Assembly (NCBI GenBank): GCA_947258465.1
Contig: CAMYIQ010000181.1
Coordinates: forward strand, 1 to 16,530
Length of the DNA: 16,530 nucleotides
From: an uncultured Erythrobacter sp.
Lineage (GTDB): Bacteria > Pseudomonadota > Alphaproteobacteria > Sphingomonadales > Sphingomonadaceae
Reading direction: 5' to 3'
A program made the translations under genes and the position numbers. Shown in pieces: positions 6,179 through 13,811 of this stretch (position 1 is the stretch's first letter; each line of letters opens with the position of its first letter). The notes under the pieces were generated by a model. It saw only the letters and a program-made list of their open reading frames with translations, did no database searches and was not told where the DNA came from.

Positions 6179-7063
6179 ATGCCCGATCACGCCATCCGTG
6201 GCATCATTGGTTACACCATCACGCCCTTCGACGACGACGGCCGCCTCGACCTGCCCGCGCTCGACCTTACCATCGACCGCATGATTGATGCGGGCGTTCA
6301 TGCCATCGCACCTCTCGGTAGCACCGGCGAAGGCGCATATCTGACCGAGGATGAGTGGACCGCTGTCGCCGAACGTAGCGTGAGGACGATCAACGGCCGC
6401 GTCCCAGTGGTCGTCAGCGTTTCCGATCTGACGACGGCTGGCGCGGTCAGGCGGGCAAAAGCGGCGGAGTCGTTCGGCGCCGATGCCGTGATGGTTCTGC
6501 CGACGTCCTACTGGAAGCTGCAGGAAGAAGAGATCGTCGCTCACTATCAGGCGGTCGCCAAGGCTGTGGGCGTCCCAGTCATGCTCTACAACAATCACGC
6601 AGTCAGCGGAATCGACATGTCGGTCGACCTGATCCTGCGCATCGTCGAAGCGGTCGACAACGTCACGATGGTGAAGGAGAGCACCGGTGACATTCAGCGG
6701 ATGCATCAGATCCATCTGCGCACCGATGGACAGATTCCGTTCTACAACGGGTCAAATCCGCTGGCCCTTGAAGCGTTCGCGGCAGGGGCGACAGGCTGGT
6801 GCACGGCGGCGGCTAATCTTATCGCCGGGCACAACATCCAACTGTACGAGGCAGCGTGCGAGGGTCGTCTCCTTGATGCGCGTGCGTCGTTCTACCGGCA
6901 GCTGCCGCTGCTGGACTTTATCCTCAAAGGTGGACTGCCCAAGACGATCAAGGCCGGCCTGGACATAGCCGGTGTTCCCGTCGGCGCGCCGCGTCTTCCC
7001 GTGCAACCTCTCGCCGACCCGGCGCGCGCCAAGCTCACGGAAATCCTTACGGCGCTCCACTGA
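6179..7063 (+). CDS. DHDPS/N-acetylneuraminate lyase superfamily class I aldolase or dehydratase
   Basis: 294 aa, close to the usual 290-310 of the superfamily. TIM-barrel landmarks: GYTITPFDDDGRLD at the N-terminus, PLGSTGEGAYLT (pyruvate carboxylate loop, S48-T49), Tyr137 in LYNNHAVSG, Schiff-base Lys166 in VKESTGD, and FYNGSNPLALEAFAAGATGW. The region equal to DapA YNxPxRTG reads YNNHAVSG: the proline is His and the Arg138 position is Val142, so the aspartate-semialdehyde carboxylate clamp is missing and lysine synthesis is unlikely. A pyruvate- or 2-keto-acid-forming lyase is more likely. ATG 6179 was chosen over upstream in-frame starts because those lie inside the previous gene and AAAGGA precedes this ATG at the right distance. 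It sits 44 bp after the aldolase-like gene. Confidence 0.85.
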   Translation: MPDHAIRGIIGYTITPFDDDGRLDLPALDLTIDRMIDAGVHAIAPLGSTGEGAYLTEDEWTAVAERSVRTINGRVPVVVSVSDLTTAGAVRRAKAAESFGADAVMVLPTSYWKLQEEEIVAHYQAVAKAVGVPVMLYNNHAVSGIDMSVDLILRIVEAVDNVTMVKESTGDIQRMHQIHLRTDGQIPFYNGSNPLALEAFAAGATGWCTAAANLIAGHNIQLYEAACEGRLLDARASFYRQLPLLDFILKGGLPKTIKAGLDIAGVPVGAPRLPVQPLADPARAKLTEILTALH

Positions 7064-7072
7064 TGCGACGTT

Positions 7073-7100
7073 GGGTGGCCATGGACCGTCCTGGCCACCC
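7073..7100 (+). terminator. Strong hairpin between lyase and permease genes (possible attenuator)
   Basis: GGGTGGCCA (7073-7081) pairs perfectly with TGGCCACCC (7092-7100) over a 10-nt loop, in the 77-bp gap after the lyase stop. No T-run follows, so it is not a classical intrinsic terminator. It may stabilise the upstream mRNA or lower permease expression. Confidence 0.4.
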
Positions 7101-7140
7101 GACATCTATAGCCACGCGCATAGGGACTTCGCCAATCTGA

Positions 7141-8604
7141 ATGATATATTTCGTATGGGCGCTTCCTGCCTTGGTCATTCTGGCCTTGCTTCTCTCCGGT
7201 AAGACCGGAACTTTGAACGCCTCGCTCGCAGGAACAGCGGTGGCGTTTCCGGTCACTCTCTGGTTTGCGCCCCTCAGCTTCGGCGCAGCGGAAGCCGGCA
7301 CCGCGCTTCTTCGCGGCATATGGCTAGGCTGGATTGTCCTCCCCTATATCTTAGGCGGCCTGCTCTTCTGGCAGATGGTGATGAAACCTGAGGGCGAGAA
7401 CACGCAGAACGATCGCGTGCCTCTCCATGGCACGCCGGCGCGCAAGCTTTTGTTTGCCGCCTGCTTTTTTGTCGGCCCCTTTGCGGAGGCCATCACTGGC
7501 TTCGGTATCGGCATTATCGGCGCAATGATGCTGCTCCGCCGTGTCGATCTGTCGATGCCCAAATTGGTAGCGCTGGCGCTGCTCAGTCAAACGATGATCC
7601 TGTGGGGTGGGATGGGCAGCGGGGCGATCATCGCTGCCGCTTTCGCGCGCACCGATGTCCTTGGCCTCGCCGTTGACACGAGCGGCTTTCTCGTCGCTCT
7701 GAATCTTGCCTGGCTACCGTTGTTCTGGCGGCTCGCCGACAGGGCCGGCATTTCCGCAGATCGCCGCGAATGCATCGGCGAGGCATTGTGGCTCTGCGCG
7801 GGCCTTGGCCTGGTCGTCACAACCACCCGTTTCCTGGGGCCGGAAACGGCCATGCTCGTCGCTTACGGTCCGCTGATCGTCATGAAGTTCATCGTCGACG
7901 AGCGACCCAAGCTGTATGACCTCGGACAGGCCGCCAAGAGGATGTTGCCCTTCGGAGTCCTGATCGGCTGGTTCCTGCTCACTCGGCTCGTTCCAGGCCT
8001 AAAGGAGGTGCTGCTGACGAGCGTAGACGTGACCCCTTTCAGTCACGCCCCGACATGGTCGCCATTGTACCATGCGGGAACCTGGTTCATGGTGGCGGCT
8101 ATCTCGACCGCTATCGCTCGTCGACACGGCGCAAGCCTGCCGGGCGAGATGCGGACGGCGTGGCGCACGGGCCGACTTGCGATTGTGACTGTCGCGACGT
8201 TTGCGGTGTTGTCAGAATTGTTGGTCGCCTCTGGCATTGGCGCGGGTGTTGCCACCGCCATGTTCGATCTTCTGGGCAGAGGCTCCATCGTTACGATGGC
8301 GTTGGTCTCAGCCATTTTCGGCAACCTTGCGAACAGCGGTAATTCGGCCAACGGCCTCTTCATGCCATCGCAAGCAACACTTGCTGCAGAGTCGGGGCTG
8401 AACGCCTCCGCGGTGCTAGCGCTGCAACTGTTTGCGGCCTCTTCCCTCAATCTGATTTCCCCGGTCCGCATGGCCATCGCATGCTCTCTCGCAGGTGCCT
8501 CGGGCAGCGAACGTGCGGTGTATCGCGAGCTGACACCGCACGCGATCGTCGCGGTGCTCGTTGTGACGGTCGCTGCCTGGTTGGTCGCGGCGAACGTCTT
8601 TTGA
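7141..8604 (+). CDS. LctP/lactate permease-family transporter
   Basis: 487 aa, a polytopic inner-membrane protein starting directly with a hydrophobic helix (MIYFVWALPALVILALLL) and showing roughly twelve hydrophobic segments. The LctP-family landmark region FFVGPFAEAITGFGIGIIGAM (begins about residue 110) and the C-terminal NLANSGNSANGLFMPSQATL through LISPVRMAIACSLAGASGSE fit this family, whose known members import lactate, glycolate or other 2-hydroxymonocarboxylates with protons. As the last gene of the operon it probably imports the pathway substrate or exports a short hydroxy or keto acid. GGGAC about 15 nt upstream is a weak ribosome binding site. It is shorter than E. coli LldP (551 aa) and clearly divergent, so substrate prediction stops at 'small carboxylate'. 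Confidence 0.8.
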   Translation: MIYFVWALPALVILALLLSGKTGTLNASLAGTAVAFPVTLWFAPLSFGAAEAGTALLRGIWLGWIVLPYILGGLLFWQMVMKPEGENTQNDRVPLHGTPARKLLFAACFFVGPFAEAITGFGIGIIGAMMLLRRVDLSMPKLVALALLSQTMILWGGMGSGAIIAAAFARTDVLGLAVDTSGFLVALNLAWLPLFWRLADRAGISADRRECIGEALWLCAGLGLVVTTTRFLGPETAMLVAYGPLIVMKFIVDERPKLYDLGQAAKRMLPFGVLIGWFLLTRLVPGLKEVLLTSVDVTPFSHAPTWSPLYHAGTWFMVAAISTAIARRHGASLPGEMRTAWRTGRLAIVTVATFAVLSELLVASGIGAGVATAMFDLLGRGSIVTMALVSAIFGNLANSGNSANGLFMPSQATLAAESGLNASAVLALQLFAASSLNLISPVRMAIACSLAGASGSERAVYRELTPHAIVAVLVVTVAAWLVAANVF

Positions 8605-8847
8605 AGGGTGCCTTGAGCTCGAGCGGACCAACGCAATCAGCTGAAAAGCGGCCTTGTTCGCAGATTCGGTGAGGCGGTGATGGGCCAAACCGCGGCGGCG
8701 CCATCGCCGAAATGCGGAAGTCTTGGTTTGCGTCCGCTAAGTGAACGAAGCGTGTGGACCCAGGCTCGCCAACATGGCCAACCATGTCGGCGAGCACCTC
8801 ATGTCCAAGTGACTGCCGGCCGCCGAACCGCCAACCCGAACTGCCGA
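8605..8847. other. Intergenic stretch between the B6-linked operon and the copper region
   Basis: These 243 bp separate the permease stop from the DUF305 stop. I find no gene with a plausible start, ribosome binding site and family resemblance; open frames crossing it are antisense to flanking genes. It contains one strong hairpin (8765-8794) and otherwise nothing I recognise. It may mark a junction between two independently acquired blocks, but no transposon ends or direct repeats were seen. Confidence 0.5.
8765..8794 (-). terminator. 13-bp stem hairpin, likely 3' end of the copZ-DUF305 transcript
   Basis: CTCGCC-A-ACATGG (8765-8777), loop CCAA, then CCATGT-C-GGCGAG (8782-8794). As plus-strand RNA the stem has one A:C mismatch. 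As minus-strand RNA that position becomes a G-U wobble and all 13 pairs form, which favours a role for the minus-strand transcript, 53 bp beyond the DUF305 stop. No U-tract follows, so it may act with Rho or as an mRNA-stabilising 3' stem. Confidence 0.5.
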
Positions 8848-9243
8848 TCAGCGCTCGCGTGCGGCAAGCCATTCTCTCATCATCACAATCTCGGCTTCCT
8901 GAGCTGTGATGACCTCCTGAGCCAGCTTGCGCACCTGCGGGTCCGTGCCATGTTTGAGGGCAACGTGGGCCATGTCGATCGCGCCTTGGTGGTGCGGGAT
9001 CATTCCCCGCATAAAATCCACGTCCGCGTCACCGCTGAACTCGATCGCCATATCGGCGTGCATCTTATCGTTCGCGACCTGATAGTCGCGGACCACTTCG
9101 TTACCCGATTTTTCGGGATCGCTATGTCCAGCGTGCATCGTTGGTACTCCATTGTCCCGAGGGTCCATACGGGACTGCAAAAAGATCATCGCACCGACCA
9201 GAAGGAGCGCGCCGGCGATGAATATCGGCGTGAGCTTATTCAT
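8848..9243 (-). CDS. DUF305 family membrane-anchored periplasmic protein (copper-associated)
   Basis: 131 aa. An N-terminal hydrophobic segment (about residues 6-22) without a lipobox predicts a signal anchor or signal peptide, followed by an exported domain. The DUF305 hallmark MIPHHQGAIDMAHVALKHG lies at about 81-99, with NDKMHADM before it and AQEAEIVMMREW at the C-terminus; these Met/His-rich helices form a ferritin-like bundle. Family members such as cyanobacterial CopM bind copper and aid resistance. The gene follows the copZ-like gene by 16 bp with GGAAGG as ribosome binding site, so both are probably one transcript from the CueR-type promoter at 9488-9518. The likely role is periplasmic copper binding (inference from motif and neighbours). 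Confidence 0.85.
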   Translation of the reverse strand: MNKLTPIFIAGALLLVGAMIFLQSRMDPRDNGVPTMHAGHSDPEKSGNEVVRDYQVANDKMHADMAIEFSGDADVDFMRGMIPHHQGAIDMAHVALKHGTDPQVRKLAQEVITAQEAEIVMMREWLAARER

Positions 9244-9259
9244 GAGTTGGCCTTCCGGC

Positions 9260-9454
9260 TCAGCGCGCGCGCGCGGGGTAGCCCGCCGCGCCCAGCGCAG
9301 CCTGGATCGCCTCCGAGGTCGCCGAGCTGTCTACCGTGATCCGCTTCTCGGCGACGCTCACTTCGACCTTGGCGTTGGCATCGAGCCCAGTGATCGCCTG
9401 CGTCACGTGTTTAGCGCACGATCCGCAGGTCATATTCTCGACGTGGAACTGCAT
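9260..9454 (-). CDS. copZ: CopZ-like copper chaperone (single HMA domain)
   Basis: 64 aa, one complete ferredoxin-like HMA domain with no signal peptide, so cytosolic. The metal site is MTCGSC (Cys10, Cys13). The end reads AALGAAGYPARAR, the usual beta4 region. CopZ proteins carry Cu(I) to CopA ATPases and to regulators. Ribosome binding site GGAGAA lies a suitable distance before the ATG. It is divergent from copA, sharing a 180-bp region with two matching CueR operators, and is followed by DUF305. A mercury-type MerP is excluded by lack of a signal peptide and by the copper neighbours. Confidence 0.9.
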   Translation of the reverse strand: MQFHVENMTCGSCAKHVTQAITGLDANAKVEVSVAEKRITVDSSATSEAIQAALGAAGYPARAR

Positions 9455-9487
9455 GGTGCTTCTCCGTTATGTTTCACAACGGCTTGC

Positions 9488-9518
9488 AAGCTAGTCATTC
9501 CAATCGTGGGAAGGTCAA
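9488..9518 (-). promoter_or_regulatory. CueR-type promoter/operator of copZ-DUF305
   Basis: Read on the minus strand: -35 TTGACC (9518-9513), 19-bp spacer (9512-9494) containing TTCC-N7-GGAA, then -10 TAGCTT (9493-9488). A 19-bp spacer with a dyad inside is the signature of MerR-family activated promoters. The start codon of copZ lies 33 bp downstream of the -10. Confidence 0.8.
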
Positions 9519-9585
9519 GCCCGGCACGATCTTTAAGTCGCCGGATATAATTCTCATCCTGACCTTGACCTTCCCACGATTGGAA
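9498..9585. repeat. 22-bp perfect inverted repeat pairing the two divergent CueR operators
   Basis: Bases 9498-9519 are the exact reverse complement of 9564-9585 (both read CTTGACCTTCCCACGATT plus GGAA in their own direction). The copies face outward, 44 bp apart. Identity covers the -35 and the operator dyad but stops before the -10 elements, indicating functional conservation or recent duplication of the regulatory site. Confidence 0.9.
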
Positions 9586-9595
9586 CCCTCATCTT
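9565..9595 (+). promoter_or_regulatory. CueR-type promoter/operator of copA-cueR
   Basis: -35 TTGACC (9565-9570), 19-bp spacer (9571-9589) with the TTCC-N7-GGAA dyad, and -10 CATCTT (9590-9595), weaker than the copZ -10. The predicted transcript would start near 9602, which favours ATG 9634 over the in-frame GTG 9619 as copA start. Confidence 0.78.
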
Positions 9596-9633
9596 CATGA
9601 GTATTCCAGTCCTGAGGTGTGGGATATCGAGCG

Positions 9634-12168
9634 ATGAGTGCAGCGCTAATCCAAGCGAATTCAAACGATCCGGCCGAGTCGGCCATCAGCTTGCCGATCG
9701 AAGGTATGACATGTGCGTCGTGCGTAGCGCGGATCGAACGGTCCCTCCTCGAAGTTGAAGGCGTCAGATCGGCTAGCGTCAACCTGGCGACCGAATGCGC
9801 CGACATTCGCGCGGATAACTCGATCGACCGAAAAGCATTGATCGATGCCATCGAGGACGCGGGTTACAGCGTACCTAGCGAGACGATCGAATTGGCCGTG
9901 GAGGGGATGACCTGCGCTTCGTGTGTGGGGCGGGTGGAGCGAGCGCTCATGGCCGTTCCTGGCGTTGTGGAGGCTAACGTCAATCTGGCGAGCGAGCGTG
10001 CGAGTGTGCGAGGCACCGCCGATGTGCAGACGCTCATTACAGCGGTCGCCGACACCGGCTACACTGCGCGCCCAAGTGGGGCAGGAGCGACCGGCGACGA
10101 GGTCACAGCCGAGCGGAAGGACGCGGAGCTCCGCACGCTCAAGCGGGATCTATTTACCGCTGCCGCATTGGCGCTGCCGGTATTTCTGCTGGAGATGGGC
10201 ACTCATGTCATTCCCGGCGCTCATGCGCTAATTGCCGGGACCATCGGCACCCAGACGAGTTGGTACATCCAGTTTGTGCTGACGACGCTGGTGCTGGCCG
10301 TCCCAGGGATACGCTTCTACCAAAAGGGCCTGCCCGCGCTTGCGCGGTTGGCGCCTGACATGAATTCTTTGGTGGCAGTCGGTACGCTTGCTGCCTACGC
10401 CTACTCTCTAGTCGCAACCTTCGCGCCGGGACTGCTGCCGATAGGCACCGTGAATGTCTACTACGAGGCAGCTGCGGTCATCGTGGCGCTCATCCTGCTC
10501 GGTCGATATCTCGAGGCCCGCGCGAAGGGCCGAACATCCGAAGCGATCAAGCGACTGGTGGGACTGCAACCCAAGACAGCTCGTGTCCGCCGAGGAGACG
10601 CCCTGATCGAGATTGGCATCGACGAGGTCGTTGATGGCGACATCATTGAGGTGCGTCCCGGCGAGCGTGTTCCGGTGGATGGCGAGGTTACCCAAGGCGA
10701 GAGCTATGTCGACGAGTCGATGATCACCGGCGAGCCGATACCCGTCGCCAAGGGCGGGGGTGCAAGGCTCGTAGGCGGCACCGTCAATCAGCAGGGAGCC
10801 CTGGCATTCCGCGCAACGGCCGTCGGCCAAGCGACCATGCTGTCGCAGATCATCCGCATGGTCGAACAAGCGCAAGGGTCGAAGCTGCCTATCCAGGCAG
10901 TGGTAGACAGGGTGACGATGTGGTTCGTGCCGGCCGTGTTCGCTGTGGCTGCGCTGACTTTCGCAGCCTGGCTGTGGTTCGGTCCGTCTCCCGCATTGAC
11001 CTTCGGACTCGTGAACGCGGTGGCCGTCCTTATCATCGCCTGCCCTTGCGCCATGGGGCTCGCTACGCCGACCGCCATCATGGTTGGAACAGGGCGCGGC
11101 GCTGACCTCGGCATCCTTTTCCGCAAGGGAGAAGCGCTGCAGCTTTTGATGGATGCCACGGTGATTGCCGTCGACAAGACCGGCACCCTAACGGAAGGTC
11201 GCCCGGCGCTCACAGATCTTCAGGTCAACGAGGGCTTCGACCGCGCGTCGATCCTGAGATCGATCGCGGCCGTCGAGGACAAATCCGAGCATCCGATCGC
11301 TCGCGCGATTGTGGACGCCGCCACGAACGAAGGCATTGAGCTGCCTGCGGTCACAGCCTTCGAATCCGTCACCGGCTTCGGCGTCAAGGCGAAGGTCGAT
11401 GGCGAAGTCGTGCAGATCGGCGCCGACCGCTACATGCGCGAGCTTGGGCTCGACGTCGCCGCCTTTGCAGCGACTGCCGAGCGTCTTGGGCAGGAGGGTA
11501 AGTCGCCTCTCTATGCCGCGATCGGCGGACGCCTCGCCGCAATCATCGCCGTCGCCGATCCGATCAAGGAGACCACCCCGGCGGCGATCCAGGCGCTCCA
11601 TGCGCTCGGTTTGAAGGTCGCAATGATAACCGGAGACAACCAGCTGACAGCGCAAGCGATCGCCCGCCAGGTCGGGATCGACGAGGTCATCGCCGAGGTG
11701 CTGCCAGATGGGAAAGTCGAAGCCGTCGCGCGCCTGGAGGCGCAATATGGCAAGATCGCCTTCGTGGGCGACGGCATTAACGATGCGCCTGCGCTTGCTG
11801 CGGCCGATGTCGGTCTCGCTGTCGGTACCGGCACTGACATTGCGATCGAGGCTGCCGACGTCGTGTTGATGTCCGGTCATCTGAACGGAGTAGCAACGGC
11901 GATTGCGCTATCGCGAGCTACTATTGGAAACATCCGTCAGAACCTGTTCTGGGCATTCGCCTACAACGTAGCGCTCATCCCAGTCGCGGCCGGCGCGCTT
12001 TATCCGTTTGCCGGCATGCTGCTGTCACCTGTCTTCGCGGCTGGGGCCATGGCCATGTCGAGCGTGTTCGTGCTCGGCAACTCGCTACGGCTGCGTGGGT
12101 TCGCTCCGCACCCGGAAACCGCTAAAAAGATCACAGCAAGCAGTGAGACGAAAGGAGCTCTCGCATGA
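9634..12168 (+). CDS. copA: Cu(I)-exporting P1B-type ATPase
   Basis: 844 aa from ATG 9634, with GGGA about 9 nt upstream; an in-frame GTG at 9619 would leave a very short leader. Two N-terminal HMA domains carry GMTCASC (Cys27/30 and Cys94/97). Membrane helices follow from about residue 165. The actuator motif is MITGEPIPV; the transmembrane metal site is CPC (470-472) in ACPCAMGLATPTA, typical of P1B-1 copper pumps. The phosphorylation site is DKTGT (Asp514), then SEHPIARAI and GDGINDAPALAAADVGLAVG. It pumps Cu(I), probably also Ag(I), from cytosol to periplasm, receiving it from CopZ. The gene ends in an ATGA overlap with cueR and lies behind a CueR-type promoter. Confidence 0.96.
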   Translation: MSAALIQANSNDPAESAISLPIEGMTCASCVARIERSLLEVEGVRSASVNLATECADIRADNSIDRKALIDAIEDAGYSVPSETIELAVEGMTCASCVGRVERALMAVPGVVEANVNLASERASVRGTADVQTLITAVADTGYTARPSGAGATGDEVTAERKDAELRTLKRDLFTAAALALPVFLLEMGTHVIPGAHALIAGTIGTQTSWYIQFVLTTLVLAVPGIRFYQKGLPALARLAPDMNSLVAVGTLAAYAYSLVATFAPGLLPIGTVNVYYEAAAVIVALILLGRYLEARAKGRTSEAIKRLVGLQPKTARVRRGDALIEIGIDEVVDGDIIEVRPGERVPVDGEVTQGESYVDESMITGEPIPVAKGGGARLVGGTVNQQGALAFRATAVGQATMLSQIIRMVEQAQGSKLPIQAVVDRVTMWFVPAVFAVAALTFAAWLWFGPSPALTFGLVNAVAVLIIACPCAMGLATPTAIMVGTGRGADLGILFRKGEALQLLMDATVIAVDKTGTLTEGRPALTDLQVNEGFDRASILRSIAAVEDKSEHPIARAIVDAATNEGIELPAVTAFESVTGFGVKAKVDGEVVQIGADRYMRELGLDVAAFAATAERLGQEGKSPLYAAIGGRLAAIIAVADPIKETTPAAIQALHALGLKVAMITGDNQLTAQAIARQVGIDEVIAEVLPDGKVEAVARLEAQYGKIAFVGDGINDAPALAAADVGLAVGTGTDIAIEAADVVLMSGHLNGVATAIALSRATIGNIRQNLFWAFAYNVALIPVAAGALYPFAGMLLSPVFAAGAMAMSSVFVLGNSLRLRGFAPHPETAKKITASSETKGALA

Positions 12169-12617
12169 ACATCGGGCAGGCAGCGAAGGCGTCAGGCGTC
12201 TCAGCGAAGATGATCCGTTATTACGAAACGACCGGTCTTATTCCGAAAGCGGAGCGCCGAGACTCGGGTTACCGCGACTATTCGCCGGCTGATGTTCACA
12301 TGCTCCGCTTCATTCGGCGTGCTCGTGACCTTGGTTTCGCGGTCAGTGAGATCGACGAGTTGCTCAGCTTGTGGCGCGACCGCTCTCGCCAGAGCGCCGA
12401 CGTTAAGCGGATTGCCGAAAGGCAAATCGCTGACCTCCACAACCGCATCACTGCAATGAAGCAGATGGCCGACACCCTGCAGAGCTTGGTCGCCTGCTGT
12501 GCGGGCGATGAACGCCCTGAGTGCCCTATCCTTGCCGATTTGGAAGAGCCTGCCGACGGGACCGAGTTGCCCCCTCCAGCCTCGGTTGGGTTCGCGCGGC
12601 TGCCAAACCGCCAGTAA
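12165..12617 (+). CDS. cueR: CueR-type Cu(I)-responsive MerR-family regulator
   Basis: 150 aa. The N-terminal MerR winged helix (MNIGQAAKASGVSAKMIRYY, then GYRDYSPADVHMLRFIRRAR) is followed by the dimerisation helix and a Cu(I) site of CCAGDERPECP, placing Cys112 and Cys120 at the same spacing as E. coli CueR. Ser77 (QSADVK), the residue associated with monovalent-ion regulators, is also present. The tail beyond residue 125 is Pro/Glu-rich and longer than in E. coli CueR (135 aa). It is translated with copA by ATGA overlap, with a GGAG ribosome binding site inside the copA end, so it is autoregulated through the copA promoter. Predicted targets: the operators at 9488, 9565 and 13812. Confidence 0.94.
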   Translation: MNIGQAAKASGVSAKMIRYYETTGLIPKAERRDSGYRDYSPADVHMLRFIRRARDLGFAVSEIDELLSLWRDRSRQSADVKRIAERQIADLHNRITAMKQMADTLQSLVACCAGDERPECPILADLEEPADGTELPPPASVGFARLPNRQ

Positions 12618-12664
12618 GCGAAACTGTCGCAATATGACTGGCGCAATGCCGGAAACTGATGTAT

Positions 12665-12694
12665 CTGACATATGAACATGTCTTCATGTGTAAA
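12665..12694 (+). promoter_or_regulatory. Candidate promoter with ArsR/SmtB-like palindrome before the CDF gene
   Basis: ACATATGAA (12668-12676), 6-bp centre, TTCATGTGT (12683-12691): 8 of 9 arm positions pair. AT-rich TGAA...TTCA dyads of this size are typical of ArsR/SmtB-family metal repressors. The dyad lies between a possible -35 CTGACA (12665-12670) and -10 TGTAAA (12689-12694), consistent with repression. No ArsR-type gene is in the window, so the regulator would be encoded elsewhere. Confidence 0.45.
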
Positions 12695-12711
12695 TGTGTT
12701 AAGAGGTTATT

Positions 12712-13782
12712 ATGGCGCACTCACACAACCACAATCACGCTCATGGTCACGACCACGGTCACGATCACGACCATATGCCCACCATCACCCGTGAAAACGA
12801 GCGCAAGGTCCTCCTGTCGTTCTGGCTGATCGCCACCTTCATGGTGGTGGAAGTTGTCGGGGGCCTCCTGTCGGGTTCGTTGGCGCTTCTCGCCGACGCA
12901 GGGCACATGCTGACTGACGCAGCTGCGTTGGCGCTTGCATATGCCGCCTTCCGGTTTGGACAGCGTGCCGCCGATTCACGGCGCACCTTCGGATACCTTC
13001 GCTTCGAAGTCGTGGCCGGGCTCATCAACGCGCTGACGCTCTTCGCCATCGTAGGATGGATTTCATACGAAGCGTGGGAGAGGTTCCAAGAGCCGTCACC
13101 GGTTCTTGCCGGTCCGATGTTTGCCGTCGCGATCGCAGGCCTGCTCGTCAACATCCTAGTCTTCTGGATCCTGACGCGCGGCGATAGCGAGCACGTCAAC
13201 ATCAAGGGAGCCGCGCTCCACGTCTTGGGTGATTTGCTCGGTTCCGTCGGTGCAGTGGTCGCGGCCATCGTCATCTATGCCACTGGCTGGACACCGATCG
13301 ACCCGATCCTGTCTGTCGTTGTGTCGCTGCTCGTTCTCCGCAGTGCGTGGAAGCTGGCCGCAAAGTCGCTGCATATCCTCCTGGAAGGCGCTCCAGACGG
13401 CGCCACGCCCGACATGATCGAGCGTCACTTGCTCGACAAAGTGCCCGGTGTCGCCGCCGTCAGCCACATCCACGTCTGGTCGATCACCTCCGGCCGAGTG
13501 CTGGCGACTCTTCACGTTCGGCCGACCGACGATGCCGATGCGCAAGCTGTAGTGCAGACCGTCGAGCAGACACTGCGCAGAGACTTCGAGATCGAGCACG
13601 CCACTGTAGCGGTGGATTGGAACCCGCGCGTGGACAACTGCAGTCTCGCACCGGACGCCGCTGCGGCCACCGATCACAATCACGGCCACGACCATGAGCA
13701 TGATCCGAACACGCATGCGCATCACGGGGCTGCATCGTGCGCAGACGTTCATCAGCACGGCAACGAGCGTCACCGGCATTGA
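12712..13782 (+). CDS. Cation diffusion facilitator (CzcD/ZitB-type Zn2+ exporter) with His-rich tails
   Basis: 356 aa. A His/Asp-rich N-terminus (residues 2-22, ten histidines) precedes six transmembrane helices and a cytoplasmic C-terminal domain. Metal-site motifs are HMLTD in TM2 (His65, Asp69) and HVLGD in TM5 (His170, Asp174), the HxxxD/HxxxD pair of zinc-type CDF antiporters. A second His-rich tail starts at about residue 318. It exports Zn2+ (possibly Co/Cd) from the cytosol in exchange for protons. AAGAGG lies 5 nt before the ATG. It has its own promoter with an ArsR-like dyad rather than a CueR site, so it is probably regulated separately from copA-cueR upstream. Confidence 0.93.
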   Translation: MAHSHNHNHAHGHDHGHDHDHMPTITRENERKVLLSFWLIATFMVVEVVGGLLSGSLALLADAGHMLTDAAALALAYAAFRFGQRAADSRRTFGYLRFEVVAGLINALTLFAIVGWISYEAWERFQEPSPVLAGPMFAVAIAGLLVNILVFWILTRGDSEHVNIKGAALHVLGDLLGSVGAVVAAIVIYATGWTPIDPILSVVVSLLVLRSAWKLAAKSLHILLEGAPDGATPDMIERHLLDKVPGVAAVSHIHVWSITSGRVLATLHVRPTDDADAQAVVQTVEQTLRRDFEIEHATVAVDWNPRVDNCSLAPDAAAATDHNHGHDHEHDPNTHAHHGAASCADVHQHGNERHRH

Positions 13783-13811
13783 TGCCATTTTCGGGAAGGC
13801 TCGAAAGCTTC

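Noticed and set aside
8605..8847. Possible insertion-sequence remnant between the two blocks
   Set aside because: No terminal inverted repeats, target duplications or recognisable transposase fragment could be identified.
8677..9339. Long plus-strand open frame antisense to the DUF305 and copZ genes
   Set aside because: The translation is Arg/His-rich and shows no family resemblance; the minus-strand genes have clear motifs, ribosome binding sites and a promoter.
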